From Haemophilus influenzae (lineage in GTDB: Bacteria > Pseudomonadota > Gammaproteobacteria > Enterobacterales > Pasteurellaceae): 64,000 bases of DNA. Positions 1 to 9,699 of this stretch are shown here, piece by piece. The notes beneath the pieces are model-generated. The model worked only from the letters and a program-made list of their open reading frames with translations, made no database searches and was not told where the DNA came from. The position numbers and the translations under genes were made by a program. Where the stretch lies: the NCBI GenBank assembly GCA_923172585.1, contig OV298644.1, positions 823,427 to 887,426 of the forward strand. The letters are read 5' to 3'. How positions within the stretch are numbered: position 1 is the first letter of the stretch; every line of letters begins with the position of its first letter.

Positions 1-701
1 ATTACATGATGTAACAGGTTGTGATGTAGCAATTGCCCCCCGTTATGTATTTAGGTACGGCTGAAGCAGCACTTTCTGGTTGTGGTTGCAGCTGTGGCGG
101 TAAAAGTGTGATTCAATTAGGTGCACAAAACGTAGATATCAATGTGAAAGGTGCATTTACTGGTGATATTTCTAGCGAAATGTTAAAAGATTTTGGTGCA
201 AAATACATCATTATTGGCCACTCTGAACGCCGCACTTATCATAAAGAAAGCGACGAATTTGTGGCGAAAAAATTTGGTGCATTAAAAGAAGCTGGTTTAG
301 TGCCAGTATTATGTATTGGTGAATCTGAAGCAGAAAATGAAGCAGGCAAAACTGAAGAAGTATGTGCGCGTCAAATTGATGCAGTCATCAATGCATTAGG
401 CGTAGAAGCATTCAACGGTGCAGTGATCGCATACGAACCAATCTGGGCAATTGGCACGGGTAAATCTGCAACTCCAGCACAAGCGCAAGCAGTTCACGCA
501 TTTATCCGTGGTCACATCGCGGCGAAATCACAAGCCGTGGCAGAGCAAGTAATTATTCAATACGGCGGTTCTGTAAATGATGCAAATGCCGCTGAATTAT
601 TTACTCAGCCAGACATTGATGGCGCATTAGTGGGTGGCGCATCATTAAAAGCCCCTGCATTTGCAGTAATTGTTAAAGCAGCAGCTGCAGCGAAAAACTA
701 A
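1..701 (+). pseudogene. tpiA: Triosephosphate isomerase, 5' end outside window, frame broken as read
   Basis: Triosephosphate isomerase interconverts dihydroxyacetone phosphate and glyceraldehyde 3-phosphate in cytoplasmic glycolysis. The 3' part reads cleanly from about base 33 to 701 and holds the TIM signature: the GHSERRTYH electrophile region, [11 protein letters not shown] with the catalytic Glu, and the C-terminal phosphate loop YGGSV...GGASLK. Bases 2-40 encode the expected upstream residues ([11 protein letters not shown]) in another frame. The frame changes in a run of six C at 36-41, where the family sequence AIAPPVMY would need eight. Because tpiA is a core gene and the lesion is a homopolymer contraction, I infer a sequence error, not a true pseudogene. 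The start codon lies left of the window. Confidence 0.93.
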
Positions 702-726
702 TTTTCAGTTAATTAGAATAACAACA

Positions 727-757
727 AAAGTGCGGTAAATTTTTACCGCACTTTTTT
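727..757. terminator. Bidirectional terminator built from an inverted uptake-signal pair
   Basis: AAGTGCGGT at 728-736 and ACCGCACTT at 745-753 form a stem flanked by A and T runs. It lies between the convergent genes tpiA and glpE and can serve both. Paired uptake signals acting as terminators are common in this species. Confidence 0.85.
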
Positions 758-784
758 ATATCTTATATATTTTTGATGAATGGG

Positions 785-1102
785 TTAGTAAGCGGTATCA
801 ATCGGCAATTCTGCTCTGCACCATCCATCAAATCCGCCAATCATACTAAATACATTTTTATAGCCTTGTTCCACGAGAAAAGTCGCTACATTTCGACTGC
901 TCACGCCGTGATAACAACTCACAATAATAGGCGAATCAAAATCTGCTAGTTCTTCAAATTGCAAAAAACTTTGGTTTGTTAAATGAAAAGCACCTTTAGG
1001 ATGTGAATAAGCAAAGCGCATATTATCTCGAATATCGACTAATATTGCGCCTTGTTGCATCATTTCCCAAGCCTGCTGTGGAGTTATTTCTTTAAATGAC
1101 AT
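785..1102 (-). CDS. glpE: Thiosulfate sulfurtransferase GlpE (single-domain rhodanese)
   Basis: A 105-residue single-domain rhodanese close in length to E. coli GlpE (108 aa). The active-site loop CYHGVSSR is present, with the sulfur-carrying Cys at residue 63, and the family landmarks LVDIRD (21-26), AFHLTN (38-43) and GGFDGW are all there. The family transfers sulfane sulfur from thiosulfate to cyanide or thiol acceptors in the cytoplasm; the physiological acceptor is not certain. The start codon immediately follows the stop of the upstream permease gene, so the two are probably translated as a coupled pair. In enteric bacteria glpE belongs to a glp operon; here it is separated from the glp genes by ilvY and ilvC. 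Confidence 0.92.
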   Translation of the reverse strand: MSFKEITPQQAWEMMQQGAILVDIRDNMRFAYSHPKGAFHLTNQSFLQFEELADFDSPIIVSCYHGVSSRNVATFLVEQGYKNVFSMIGGFDGWCRAELPIDTAY

Positions 1103-1981
1103 TTATAAACTTCCTTTTGCGTGTTGTTTGTAAACGCCATCAACCATAACAAGAATCATCGCGATGACTAAACAAATAAAAAGTGGGTAGCTTTCGCTAT
1201 CAATTTGTTCTCCGATCAAAAATGATACGCATAGCATCATAATAGTTTCAACATAACCAAGCAGACCGAGTAAATTCATAGGAAGCATATTACTGGCTAT
1301 TACATAGGCAATTAACGCAGTACCGCTGATTAATCCTAGTAAGACAAGCAGTCCCCAAATAAATGGATTGGTTTGCTGTACTGTCGCGAAATCTGTTTGT
1401 AAAGCAAAATAAATACTGACAGGCATAAGGCTTAACATTTCTAAACAAAAGGAGGCAAGATCGGTATTTTTTAATGCTTTTCGGATAGAAAAATATGCGG
1501 TGTAACCTAAACAGATAACAATGGCTTCCCAAGAAAGACCGCCTTTTAACACAATATTAGAAATTACGCCTAATGTTGCAATGATAACTGCAATAAATTT
1601 GAATGTTGAAATGCGTTCTTTAAAAAACACGCGACCTGCCGCCACCATTACAATTGGTAAAAGTAAATAACCAAAAGATACACTTAATGAACTGCCATTA
1701 TTCGGTGCCCAAAGAAAAAGCCACATTTGAAAGCCCATTAATAATCCGCAAAGTAAATATGACAATGCTAAGTGCGGTCGTTTTTGAATGCGTTTTAAAC
1801 GTTCAATTAAAGCCGCTTTTTGTTTAAATAATGTGACGGACAACAGGACAAAAGGAAAAGTAAATATCATCCGATAACCGAAAATATCTGTGCCACTCAA
1901 GGGTTTTAGTAACGTAGAAAAATAATACATATAGCCAAATAAAAACGAGGCTAATAATGAAACGAGAATACCTTTAAACAT
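1103..1981 (-). CDS. EamA/RarD-family drug/metabolite transporter
   Basis: A 292-residue, very hydrophobic protein with about ten predicted membrane segments in two repeats, the layout of the drug/metabolite transporter (EamA) superfamily. The N-terminus (LVSLLASFLFGYMYYFSTLL) and the GYLLLPIVMV segment resemble RarD-type permeases. The substrate cannot be deduced from sequence. The gene is directly upstream of glpE with no intergenic base and presumably shares its transcript. It converges on ilvY only in the sense that both are on the minus strand, 31 bases apart. Identity as a DMT permease is solid; the RarD subfamily assignment is moderate. Confidence 0.8.
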   Translation of the reverse strand: MFKGILVSLLASFLFGYMYYFSTLLKPLSGTDIFGYRMIFTFPFVLLSVTLFKQKAALIERLKRIQKRPHLALSYLLCGLLMGFQMWLFLWAPNNGSSLSVSFGYLLLPIVMVAAGRVFFKERISTFKFIAVIIATLGVISNIVLKGGLSWEAIVICLGYTAYFSIRKALKNTDLASFCLEMLSLMPVSIYFALQTDFATVQQTNPFIWGLLVLLGLISGTALIAYVIASNMLPMNLLGLLGYVETIMMLCVSFLIGEQIDSESYPLFICLVIAMILVMVDGVYKQHAKGSL

Positions 1982-2012
1982 AAGAAATCCTTATTTTAAA
2001 CCATTATTTATT

Positions 2013-2891
2013 CTATTCTAACATCGCCCAAAATGCACGGACTAGGGGCTGTTCGAGATTTCTTTTTTGGGTGCAAATACCTAATTCAAAAGGCTCAATA
2101 GGTTTATCAAGATTAAGTCTGGAAATTTGGTTATTCATTGGGCTGCTGTCAATTACTGCATCAGGCAACATTGCTAATCCAAATCCTAATCCCACCATTG
2201 GCACAATTCCTTCGTGTCCCGCAACAGTAGCATAAATTTTCGGGTGTTTAATTTGTTTCTCCCTTAACCATTGTTCAATTCGCTGCCGTGCGTGACCTTC
2301 AACGGGAAAAATAAAAGGCATTTGCTGCCAATCAATAGGTTTTTCTTGCAATAATTGTGTCGCCAAACAAGCCACTCGCGGGGCAATTAGGGACAAACTA
2401 ATATCATCTATTTTATGAAACACTACACTAGAGGGCAGATTATTTGGTTTCCCCGCAAGCGCGAGATCGACTTGTTGCGCTTGAATTAATTCTAGTGCTA
2501 ACGCTGGATCGCCTGTAGTCAGTTGAATTTCCACTTTAGGATAACGCTGGCGAAATTCTTTAAGTACGTGAGGAAGATGGCTATAGGATGCGGTTACAGA
2601 ACAAAAAAGTTTAATTTCACCGCAAAGTTCATCGGATTCATCTTTCAGTTGTTGTTTAAATTGTTGCCAGTTTTGCCATTCTGTTTTAGCAAATTGCAAA
2701 AATTTCTCGCCATATTCAGTAAGTTTGACTTGGCGATTATCACGGATAAAAAGTGTCTTCCCTAACTCGTCTTCCAATCGTTGAATTTGACGGGAAAGGG
2801 TGGATGGGGACATGTGGTTTTGGGTGGCAGTTTTGGTGAAGTTTTTTGTATCACTGAGGTGGATGAATATTTGTAGGTCGGTAAATTCCAT
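2013..2891 (-). CDS. ilvY: LysR-type activator of ilvC
   Basis: A 292-residue LysR-type regulator that matches IlvY closely (E. coli IlvY is 297 aa). The winged helix-turn-helix occupies roughly residues 15-60 (MSPSTLSRQIQRLE is the recognition region) and the effector-binding domain follows, with the IlvY-like stretches CSVTASYSHLP and LTTGDPA. IlvY senses acetolactate or acetohydroxybutyrate and activates ilvC. The divergent orientation to ilvC is the same as in E. coli, although here about 660 bases containing two large palindromic elements separate the genes. Confidence 0.93.
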   Translation of the reverse strand: MEFTDLQIFIHLSDTKNFTKTATQNHMSPSTLSRQIQRLEDELGKTLFIRDNRQVKLTEYGEKFLQFAKTEWQNWQQFKQQLKDESDELCGEIKLFCSVTASYSHLPHVLKEFRQRYPKVEIQLTTGDPALALELIQAQQVDLALAGKPNNLPSSVVFHKIDDISLSLIAPRVACLATQLLQEKPIDWQQMPFIFPVEGHARQRIEQWLREKQIKHPKIYATVAGHEGIVPMVGLGFGLAMLPDAVIDSSPMNNQISRLNLDKPIEPFELGICTQKRNLEQPLVRAFWAMLE

Positions 2892-2912
2892 AATTTCTTC
2901 TTTTATTTAATA

Positions 2913-3110
2913 TCGGGTTTCGCCGATGGCGACCTACTTTTTCTTTGCTCGTGCAAAGCAAAAGTAGGCAAAAAGAAAACACGCCCTACTTTGCCTTATT
3001 TCCTGAAAAATTGGAAATTTGCTTAACGGAAATTTTCTGAACTCGCTACGCTCAAACAGACGAAAATTTCCTACAAATTTCCAATTTTTCAGGCGGCAAA
3101 GAAGGGAGCT
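2913..3110. repeat. Composite palindromic element, copy A
   Basis: A nested palindrome in the ilvY-ilvC gap. It opens with a hairpin whose arms begin CCTACTTTT and end AAAAGTAGG (about 2933-2976). Next comes a perfect 20-bp inverted repeat, 3002-3021 with 3074-3093. Inside that is a 10-bp pair, 3028-3037 with 3062-3071. The innermost loop holds a 24-base core at 3039-3062. The whole unit recurs, in inverted orientation and diverged, as copy B at about 3205-3391. No transposase gene is present. It looks like a non-autonomous palindromic repeat of the MITE or REP class; the family name is not known to me. Confidence 0.75.
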
Positions 3111-3204
3111 AATTTTTTTCTTTCTTAAATTTAAAAAGCGTATTTTGAAAATACCAGAAAACTAACCGCACTTTTTAATAACGCTCTGATATATTCTGCC
3201 CCAT

Positions 3205-3391
3205 ATAAATCGCCTTTGCGACTTTCAATTTTTAGGCAATTTGCGTCTGTTTGAGCGTAGCGAGTTCAGCAAATTGCCGTTAAGAAAATTGAAACAAAGC
3301 AAAGAACAGCGATTTAACTGGGGCGTGTTTTCTTTGCCTACTTTCTTTTACACGAGTAAAAGAAAGTAGGTCGCTCATCGAGCGAAATACG
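3205..3391. repeat. Composite palindromic element, copy B (inverted)
   Basis: This is the inverted, diverged counterpart of the element at 2913-3110. Bases 3244-3267 are the exact reverse complement of 3039-3062 (24 of 24). Its terminal hairpin is perfect: CCTACTTTCTTTTAC pairs with GTAAAAGAAAGTAGG around an ACGA loop (about 3338-3371). The flanking phrases GGGGCGTGTTTTCTTTGC and GTAGGTCGC mirror those of copy A. The unit between the two copies contains one uptake signal (about 3165). Confidence 0.75.
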
Positions 3392-3551
3392 ATGCCAATT
3401 CACAAAAAAAAATAATTGCACAAATCGCAACATTACATTCCCATAATATCACTTTACGCAACAACAAAAAATCCTATAATCAAACCACAACAAAAAAATA
3501 TGCAAACACAACATCATACAATTATCAACCTTACACAATTAAGGACAAAAA

Positions 3552-5030
3552 ATGGCTAACTATTTCAACACATTAAATTTACGTCAAAAATTAGACCAAT
3601 TAGGTCGTTGTCGTTTTATGGATCGCGAAGAATTTGCAGATGAAGCAAACTTCTTAAAAGGCAAAAAAATCGTTATCGTAGGCTGTGGTGCGCAAGGTTT
3701 AAACCAAGGTTTGAATATGCGTGATTCTGGCTTAGATATTAGCTATGCCTTACGCCCTGAAGCGATTGCAGAAAAACGTGCGTCATTCCAACGTGCAACC
3801 GAAAATGGTTTTAAAGTGGGTACTTATGAAGAATTAATTCCAACTGCAGATTTAGTCGTAAACTTAACACCAGACAAACAACACTCTAAAGTAGTTGCCG
3901 ATGTCATGCCTTTAATGAAAAAAGACTCTGCATTTGGTTATTCACACGGATTCAATATTGTTGAAGTTGGCGAAGAAATCCGTAAAGATATTACGGTTGT
4001 GATGGTTGCGCCAAAATGTCCAGGTACTGAAGTTCGTGAAGAATACAAACGTGGTTTCGGTGTGCCAACATTAATCGCAGTTCATCCTGAAAATGACCCG
4101 AAAGGCGAAGGCATGGCGATCGCAAAAGCATGGGCTGCTGCAACTGGCGGTCATAAAGCAGGTGTTTTAGAATCTTCATTCGTGGCAGAAGTAAAATCTG
4201 ACTTAATGGGTGAGCAAACTATCCTTTGCGGTATGTTACAAGCAGGTTCTATCGTATGTTATGACAAATTAGTGGCAGATGGTAAAGATCCAGCATACGC
4301 AGGTAAATTAATCCAATACGGTTGGGAAACCATTACCGAGGCATTAAAACAAGGCGGTATCACATTAATGATGGATCGCCTATCAAACAGTGCAAAATTA
4401 CGTGCATTTGAACTAGCTGAACAAATCAAAGAAAGCCTTGGTTTCTTATATTACAAACACATGGATGACATCATTAGCGGTCACTTCTCTGCAACAATGA
4501 TGGCAGACTGGGCAAATGGCGACAAAGATTTATTCGCATGGCGTGAAGCAACTGGTAAAACCGCTTTTGAAAATGCGCCAAAATATGATGGCAAAATTAG
4601 CGAACAAGAATACTTTGATAATGGTGTATTAATGATTGCAATGGTGAAAGCGGGCGTAGAATTAGCCTTTGATGCGATGGTTGCAAGCGGTATTTATGAA
4701 GAATCAGCTTACTACGAATCACTTCATGAATTACCATTAATTGCAAATACTATTGCTCGTAAACGCTTATACGAAATGAACGTGGTAATTTCTGATACTG
4801 CAGAATATGGTAACTACTTATTCTCTAACGTAGCAACCCCAATTCTTGCAAAAGAAATTATCCCTAACCTTCAAAAAGGCGATTTGGGCGAGCCAACTCC
4901 AGCAGTGGAAGTCGATAACATTACCTTACGCGATGTAAACGATGCAATTCGCAACCACCCTGTTGAATTAATCGGTCAAGAATTACGTGGTTATATGACA
5001 GATATGAAACGTATCGCAGTTGCAGGTTAA
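3552..5030 (+). CDS. ilvC: Ketol-acid reductoisomerase (class II)
   Basis: IlvC converts acetolactate or acetohydroxybutyrate to the dihydroxy acid using NADPH and Mg2+, the second step of valine and isoleucine synthesis. The 492 residues match the long class II form (E. coli 491 aa) with a duplicated knotted C-terminal domain. The dinucleotide-binding motif [11 protein letters not shown] lies at residues 43-53, and the [12 protein letters not shown] and [13 protein letters not shown] motifs follow. The start is supported by an AAGGA ribosome site eight bases upstream. It is divergent from ilvY, its expected activator gene. Confidence 0.97.
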   Translation: MANYFNTLNLRQKLDQLGRCRFMDREEFADEANFLKGKKIVIVGCGAQGLNQGLNMRDSGLDISYALRPEAIAEKRASFQRATENGFKVGTYEELIPTADLVVNLTPDKQHSKVVADVMPLMKKDSAFGYSHGFNIVEVGEEIRKDITVVMVAPKCPGTEVREEYKRGFGVPTLIAVHPENDPKGEGMAIAKAWAAATGGHKAGVLESSFVAEVKSDLMGEQTILCGMLQAGSIVCYDKLVADGKDPAYAGKLIQYGWETITEALKQGGITLMMDRLSNSAKLRAFELAEQIKESLGFLYYKHMDDIISGHFSATMMADWANGDKDLFAWREATGKTAFENAPKYDGKISEQEYFDNGVLMIAMVKAGVELAFDAMVASGIYEESAYYESLHELPLIANTIARKRLYEMNVVISDTAEYGNYLFSNVATPILAKEIIPNLQKGDLGEPTPAVEVDNITLRDVNDAIRNHPVELIGQELRGYMTDMKRIAVAG

Positions 5031-5050
5031 TGTTAAATTGAACTGAATTA

Positions 5051-5084
5051 AAAACCGACTTTGTCAATATAAAGTCGGTTTTTT
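5051..5084 (+). terminator. Rho-independent terminator of ilvC
   Basis: AAAACCGACTTT pairs with AAAGTCGGTTTT and is followed by a T run, 20 bases after the ilvC stop codon. Confidence 0.9.
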
Positions 5085-5103
5085 CATAGATAAAATTAAT
5101 CAT

Positions 5104-5135
5104 AAAAATGCACGTTAATTACAACGTGCATTTTT
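5104..5135. terminator. Terminator downstream of glpC, bidirectional
   Basis: AAAAATGCACGTT at 5104-5116 pairs perfectly with AACGTGCATTTTT at 5123-5135. It sits just past the glpC stop and faces ilvC, so it can end transcription from both sides. Confidence 0.88.
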
Positions 5136-5140
5136 CTTAT

Positions 5141-6421
5141 TTAAGCATCCATCGACATACAAAGTAAAGTTAATGGATGAATACAAGTCACGTTAGATGA
5201 CATATCAATTTGCCATTTACAGGTTTGACATTCAGATATAACGTAATCAAATCCACCCTCGTTAATATTATTGAATAGATTTTTACCAATAGATTGTGAA
5301 ATTTCATAGTTTTCTGATTTAAAACCGTAAGTCCCAGCAATACCACAGCATTGGCTAGGTAACATAATGATTTCTAAACTCGGAATTTTTTTCAACACTT
5401 CCAAAGTATAAGGTGCCCAACCCGCCTTATCTACGTGACAAGCGGTGTGATAAGCCACTCTAAGTTTAAGTGGTTTCAACGGTAATGTTTTACCTTCTTT
5501 GAAAAGCTGATATAAAAATGGGGTTACCATATGGATATGCGGACGGACTTTGGCGTTATCGATACCTAAAATATGATGGTATTCGTCACGCAGATTAAGT
5601 GAACAACTTGATGCCTCACTAATCACATCTATTCCATTTTCATCTACCATTTTTCCAATGTAATCGGTATTGAATTGTGCAATATTACGAGCGCGATTAG
5701 GAAAACCGTTTACCATTAATGGTAAGCCACAGCATTTTTCTTTTTCTAATAACATTACCCCAATATTCATCGCATTGAACACTTTAAGGAATTCTTTGCC
5801 AAGCTGTGGATTATTATAATTAACATAACAACCGTGGAAATATGCTACTTTTCGCTCAAATTTTTGTTGGTCTTGTAGCGCATTTTTCATATACCAGCTA
5901 CGGAACGTACCAAACGCATATTTAGGTAAAGTACGTTTCTTACTGATATTAAGGGTTTTTTCCAACATAAATTTGGTGGCTTTCAGACCCGTAATGGTGT
6001 TCACAATGGGGGCAAGTGGAGTATTGATTTTCCCCATTACATCTGTGTTACTTAAAATCGCATCACGCAATTTATTCATTAACGGTTTTTTAGACTGCGC
6101 TAAGTGATTATTACGCGCACGTACAATTAAATCGCCAATTTTCACATCAGACGGACAAGCCACTTCACAACGTTTACAGTTGGTGCAATATTTAAGTGCT
6201 TCATCATAAAGTTCAGCAGATTTTAAGCGTAAACGCTCACCATCTGGGCCAGATTGTTTTGGCCCTGGATAAAGCGGATTATTACGTGAAACAGGACAAA
6301 CAGCAGTACAAGCAGTACATTTAATACAGCTTTCAAAACTTTCATCAATATATTTATAGCTTTCAGGCGAATTAAGGGATTGTTTTGCACTATCAATGAG
6401 TCGTTGAATATTATTATCCAT
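5141..6421 (-). CDS. glpC: Anaerobic glycerol-3-phosphate dehydrogenase subunit C
   Basis: GlpC is the iron-sulfur subunit that ties the GlpAB dehydrogenase to the inner membrane and passes electrons toward menaquinone. The 426 residues carry two ferredoxin-type clusters, Cys32-Cys35-Cys38-Cys42 and Cys79-Cys82-Cys85-Cys89, each followed by Pro, and then two CCG-type domains (KCCGLP and QCCGIAGTYG). No membrane span is needed for this subunit. The gene is the last of glpA-glpB-glpC, 11 bases after glpB, and the reading frame is intact, unlike its two operon partners. Confidence 0.95.
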   Translation of the reverse strand: MDNNIQRLIDSAKQSLNSPESYKYIDESFESCIKCTACTAVCPVSRNNPLYPGPKQSGPDGERLRLKSAELYDEALKYCTNCKRCEVACPSDVKIGDLIVRARNNHLAQSKKPLMNKLRDAILSNTDVMGKINTPLAPIVNTITGLKATKFMLEKTLNISKKRTLPKYAFGTFRSWYMKNALQDQQKFERKVAYFHGCYVNYNNPQLGKEFLKVFNAMNIGVMLLEKEKCCGLPLMVNGFPNRARNIAQFNTDYIGKMVDENGIDVISEASSCSLNLRDEYHHILGIDNAKVRPHIHMVTPFLYQLFKEGKTLPLKPLKLRVAYHTACHVDKAGWAPYTLEVLKKIPSLEIIMLPSQCCGIAGTYGFKSENYEISQSIGKNLFNNINEGGFDYVISECQTCKWQIDMSSNVTCIHPLTLLCMSMDA

Positions 6422-6432
6422 ATTATTCCCCC

Positions 6433-7730
6433 TTATTTCGCTAAGATTTCATCTGCCACTGCCAAGGCAGTTACAACAGCCACACCCGAACCACAACCAA
6501 GTTCAAGGGCATTAAAACCACCAATCACATTACCGACGGCATATAAATTCGTTAAAAATTGACCGCACTTTTTCACTTGGCACTGGGCATTAATCGCTAC
6601 GCCTGCTGATTGATAAGGTTGTGGATGAGCAAAGCGATGAGCAGTCCAAGTGAAACGATCTTTATCGTTAAACCCTTCAACACCGATAATATCGGATTCA
6701 AAAACTGGCTCATAAATTTTATCAAATTTGGAAATAAGCCCTTTGCTGAAGAAACTTCCTGACGCCAATACAAAATTATCTGCAGTGATTTCTTCATTTT
6801 CTAGTAAACGAGTATTGATACAACGTACTTTATTTCCTTCAAATGTTGCATTCAATGCACTGTCGCCATTAATCATTAAACCACCAAGGGATTCAAATTT
6901 ATGACGTAATTGAATACGTTGGCGCATACCAAGTAATGATGGTGGCAGTGTTGGTAATTCAAATAATGCAAGTTTAGTTGCATCACGAAGTGCGGTCATA
7001 AATTCTTGGTTTTCTAAACCAAAGCAAGCAGGTAAAAAGACCGCTTCTGCACCTTGCGCTGATTCAATGATTTCTTTAACAAGATCATTGAACGCAAGTT
7101 TGTGCTCTAGAAGTTGAGAGATATTTACACTACGGAACTCACGAGCATTTTTGCGAAGTTCATCTAATTGTGGAATATTTAAGAAACCACTCGTTACTTC
7201 ACAATGTTCAAATTGTGGGTTTAACACCAAATTTGCGGCTAAAAGTTGCGGCTGAAAATCGTGATAACCTTCAATACCAAGCACTGCAATACGTTTATGC
7301 GGAAAGGGTTCATTACCTTGCACAGTTGGCACGCTATTTGGCGAAAGCCACGCACCGCGTAAACTGCCTAAGCCTGTTACACGCCAGTGATTTTTTCCGT
7401 AGAACCAATTAAATGAAGATTTAATTCATTGGCTAAACGTTCAAAATCTTGTGCTTTAGCAAGCACTTTCTCTGCACCCAATAAACTATAAGGGTGGGCA
7501 GGTAATTCATTGCGAAGTGCGGTAATATTTTCTTTTAAATTTTCTACCGCGCGATTTTCCCCATATGTCGTTGATGGCATACGGCTTAATAAATCTAAAG
7601 AGCCAGATGCAAAATCAATGGCTGCTTGACCGTTGTTGATAATCACGCAACGTTTACCGCGTTGTTGAAGGGCGATGGCACAGGTTAAACCCGCCAAACC
7701 ACCGCCAATAATGGCTACATCAAAATTCAT
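6433..7730 (-). pseudogene. glpB: Anaerobic glycerol-3-phosphate dehydrogenase subunit B, frameshifted as read
   Basis: GlpB is the FMN/FAD-type small subunit of the anaerobic glycerol-3-phosphate dehydrogenase. The N-terminal part (start 7730, [18 protein letters not shown], a dinucleotide-binding Rossmann motif) runs to about 7391. The remainder, from about 7390 to 6433, continues in the next frame through the conserved C-terminal [19 protein letters not shown]. The join is a run of six A on the coding strand (plus-strand T 7391-7396); seven would restore [11 protein letters not shown] and give 432 residues, close to E. coli GlpB (419). I infer a one-base homopolymer undercall. The start overlaps the last codons of glpA, as in E. 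coli. An alternative start at 7763 is unlikely. Confidence 0.9.
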
Positions 7731-9408
7731 TGCTATCCGTCCCTTGTTGTGCTTGTTCATCAAGCGGTTTCACATCATTTAAACCTAATACACTAGCATA
7801 CATCCAAGAGGTAAATTCGGCTTCGCGAATAGCTTCCCCCAAGCAATCGGTTCAATACCACGCCAGCGTTCTTCCATAAAGGCGGAAAGTTGAGTAGTTG
7901 ATTGACGTGGTGTTGCCACTTCAAAACGATTCATTAGTCCTGCAGCACGACAAGCACAGAGTTCAGCTTGACAAGTTCCCATTCCAACTCGGGAGCGACG
8001 ACGTAAATCGACGAGATTATTTACATCCAGCTCATCAATAGCGTAACGAACTTCCCCGCTGTTACCGCTTCACATTCGCAAACCATTGAACGATCTAAAC
8101 GTTCTTTTTCAAGCAAACGAGTAGCCCGTGAACCGTGACGATATACGGCAGAATAACGAATAGTACTTGGTAATGAAATGACCTTTTGATTGGTCTCCTG
8201 ACGACTTTCAGTCGAACCTGGTAGAGCCTGTTCAGCAGTAACACAACGAGCCGTTTTATTGAGTTTTTTACAAACAAGGTCGGTCGCCCATTCAGCCATT
8301 AAACGATAAGTCATTAACTTACCGCCAGTGATAGTAATAAAGCCATCTAAGCCATCACGCTCTGCGTGGTCAAGTAGTACAATACCACGACTTACATTTC
8401 GACCTGATGGATCATCATCACTCGCAACTAATGGTCGCACCCCAGCATAAGCACGTAATACGCGAGTATGACGCAAACTAGGCGCAAGTTTCTCACCTTC
8501 ACGGAAAAGAATATCCACTTCTTCTGGCGTCACTTGCATGTTATCAATTTGATCATAAGGAACACGACTTGACGTTGTACCAATCACACAAATTGTATCG
8601 CCAGGAACAAGAATATCCGCATCAGCTGGTTTACGGCAGCGGTTAATTACAAGTTTATTAATGCGATGGCCCATTACGAGCAATGCACCTTTCGCAGGGA
8701 ACATCTTGATTTTGAGATCGGCATATTCCGCAATCCCTTGTCCCCAAATACCACCAGCATTTACAACAAGCGGTGCAAAAATTGGCGTTCTCTGCGATTT
8801 TTGTGATCGTACACATTCACGCCAATCACTTTTCCACCTTCACGAATCAAATTTTTTACTTCGCAATAAGTGAACATTTTTGCGCCGTTTTCTGTGGCGT
8901 CCATCATATTAGAGGCGGTTAAACGGAATGGGTCAATAGAACCATCTGGCACAACAACAGCACCCACTAAATCAGGATTTACAGAAGGCTCCATAATTTT
9001 AGCTAGTTCAGGATCAATGGCTTGTGCATCAATTCCAGATTTTGCACAGCTCTCAAGGAAGGTTTTTTGATAGTCGAGCGAATCTTCAGGCAAAGTGATA
9101 AATAAGCCTTCCGTTTCATCTACGCAATGACGCGCAATTTTGCGCAAAATGCGGTTTTCTTTAATACATTCTTCAGCAGATTCTTGGTCGTTCACGGCGT
9201 AACGCGCACCACTGTGTAATAATCCGTGGTTACGTCCTGTGGCTCCTGTCGCAATATCTCGACGTTCCAATAAAATACAATCAATGCCACGAAGTGCGCA
9301 ATCGCGCGCAATACCTGCTCCTGTTGCGCCACCACCGATAATGATCACATCAGTGCTAAGTGACGAAAGATCTCCAACATCTTTATAGATACTAGGCGAT
9401 AATCCCAT
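7720..9408 (-). pseudogene. glpA: Anaerobic glycerol-3-phosphate dehydrogenase subunit A, three frameshifts as read
   Basis: GlpA is the catalytic FAD subunit that oxidises glycerol-3-phosphate to dihydroxyacetone phosphate. The start at 9408 has a GGGGG ribosome site. The N-terminal FAD motif is IIIGGGATGAGIARD. Similarity to E. coli GlpA (542 aa) continues over the whole span, including RPLVASDDDPSGRN, VCECEAVTAG and CRAAGLM, but in successive frames. The breaks lie near 8777-8783, in four C at 8054-8057 (five expected) and in five C at 7836-7840 (six expected). Adding one base at each restores one frame of about 563 residues that ends DSNEF at 7720. All three lesions are losses at short runs, so a sequencing artefact is the best explanation. 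First gene of glpABC, divergent from glpT. Confidence 0.9.
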
Positions 9409-9517
9409 TGTTTACCCCCGATTCCCAAAATGTAAGAAAAAATAATATAAAAAGTGTAATCATTGTAGAGAAGTGCGGCAAAATTAACAACATTTTGAGT
9501 GTAAAAGAAAGCGATTT

Positions 9518-9533
9518 TGTGATATTGATCACG
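9518..9533. promoter_or_regulatory. CRP-like site in the glpA-glpT divergent region
   Basis: TGTGA-N6-TCACG matches the CRP consensus at nine of ten key positions. It lies between glpA (start 9408) and glpT (start 9700) and could serve either promoter, consistent with catabolite control of glycerol-3-phosphate use. Confidence 0.6.
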
Positions 9534-9568
9534 ATAATTTTCGCATTCGCTCAAACGGTGTAAAGATT

Positions 9569-9584
9569 TGTGAAACACTTCACA
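9569..9584. promoter_or_regulatory. Perfect CRP site upstream of glpT
   Basis: TGTGA-AACACT-TCACA is a perfect palindromic CRP core 115 bases before the glpT start. Together with the weaker site 50 bases upstream it suggests cAMP-CRP activation of glpT and perhaps glpABC. Confidence 0.7.
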
Positions 9585-9699
9585 TTTTTGATTTTTTTTA
9601 CTTTCTTATTTTTTATTTTCTTTTATGATTCGCAAATCCCTTACTGTTTCAAAAGGGTAAATTTAGATGACACATAATTAAAAAGTTGGAGAAAAAATT

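Noticed and set aside
2892-3551. Palindromic elements before ilvC as a riboswitch
   Set aside because: The units are inverted copies of a repeat with symmetrical ends; no known riboswitch core is visible and the layout fits a dispersed repeat better.
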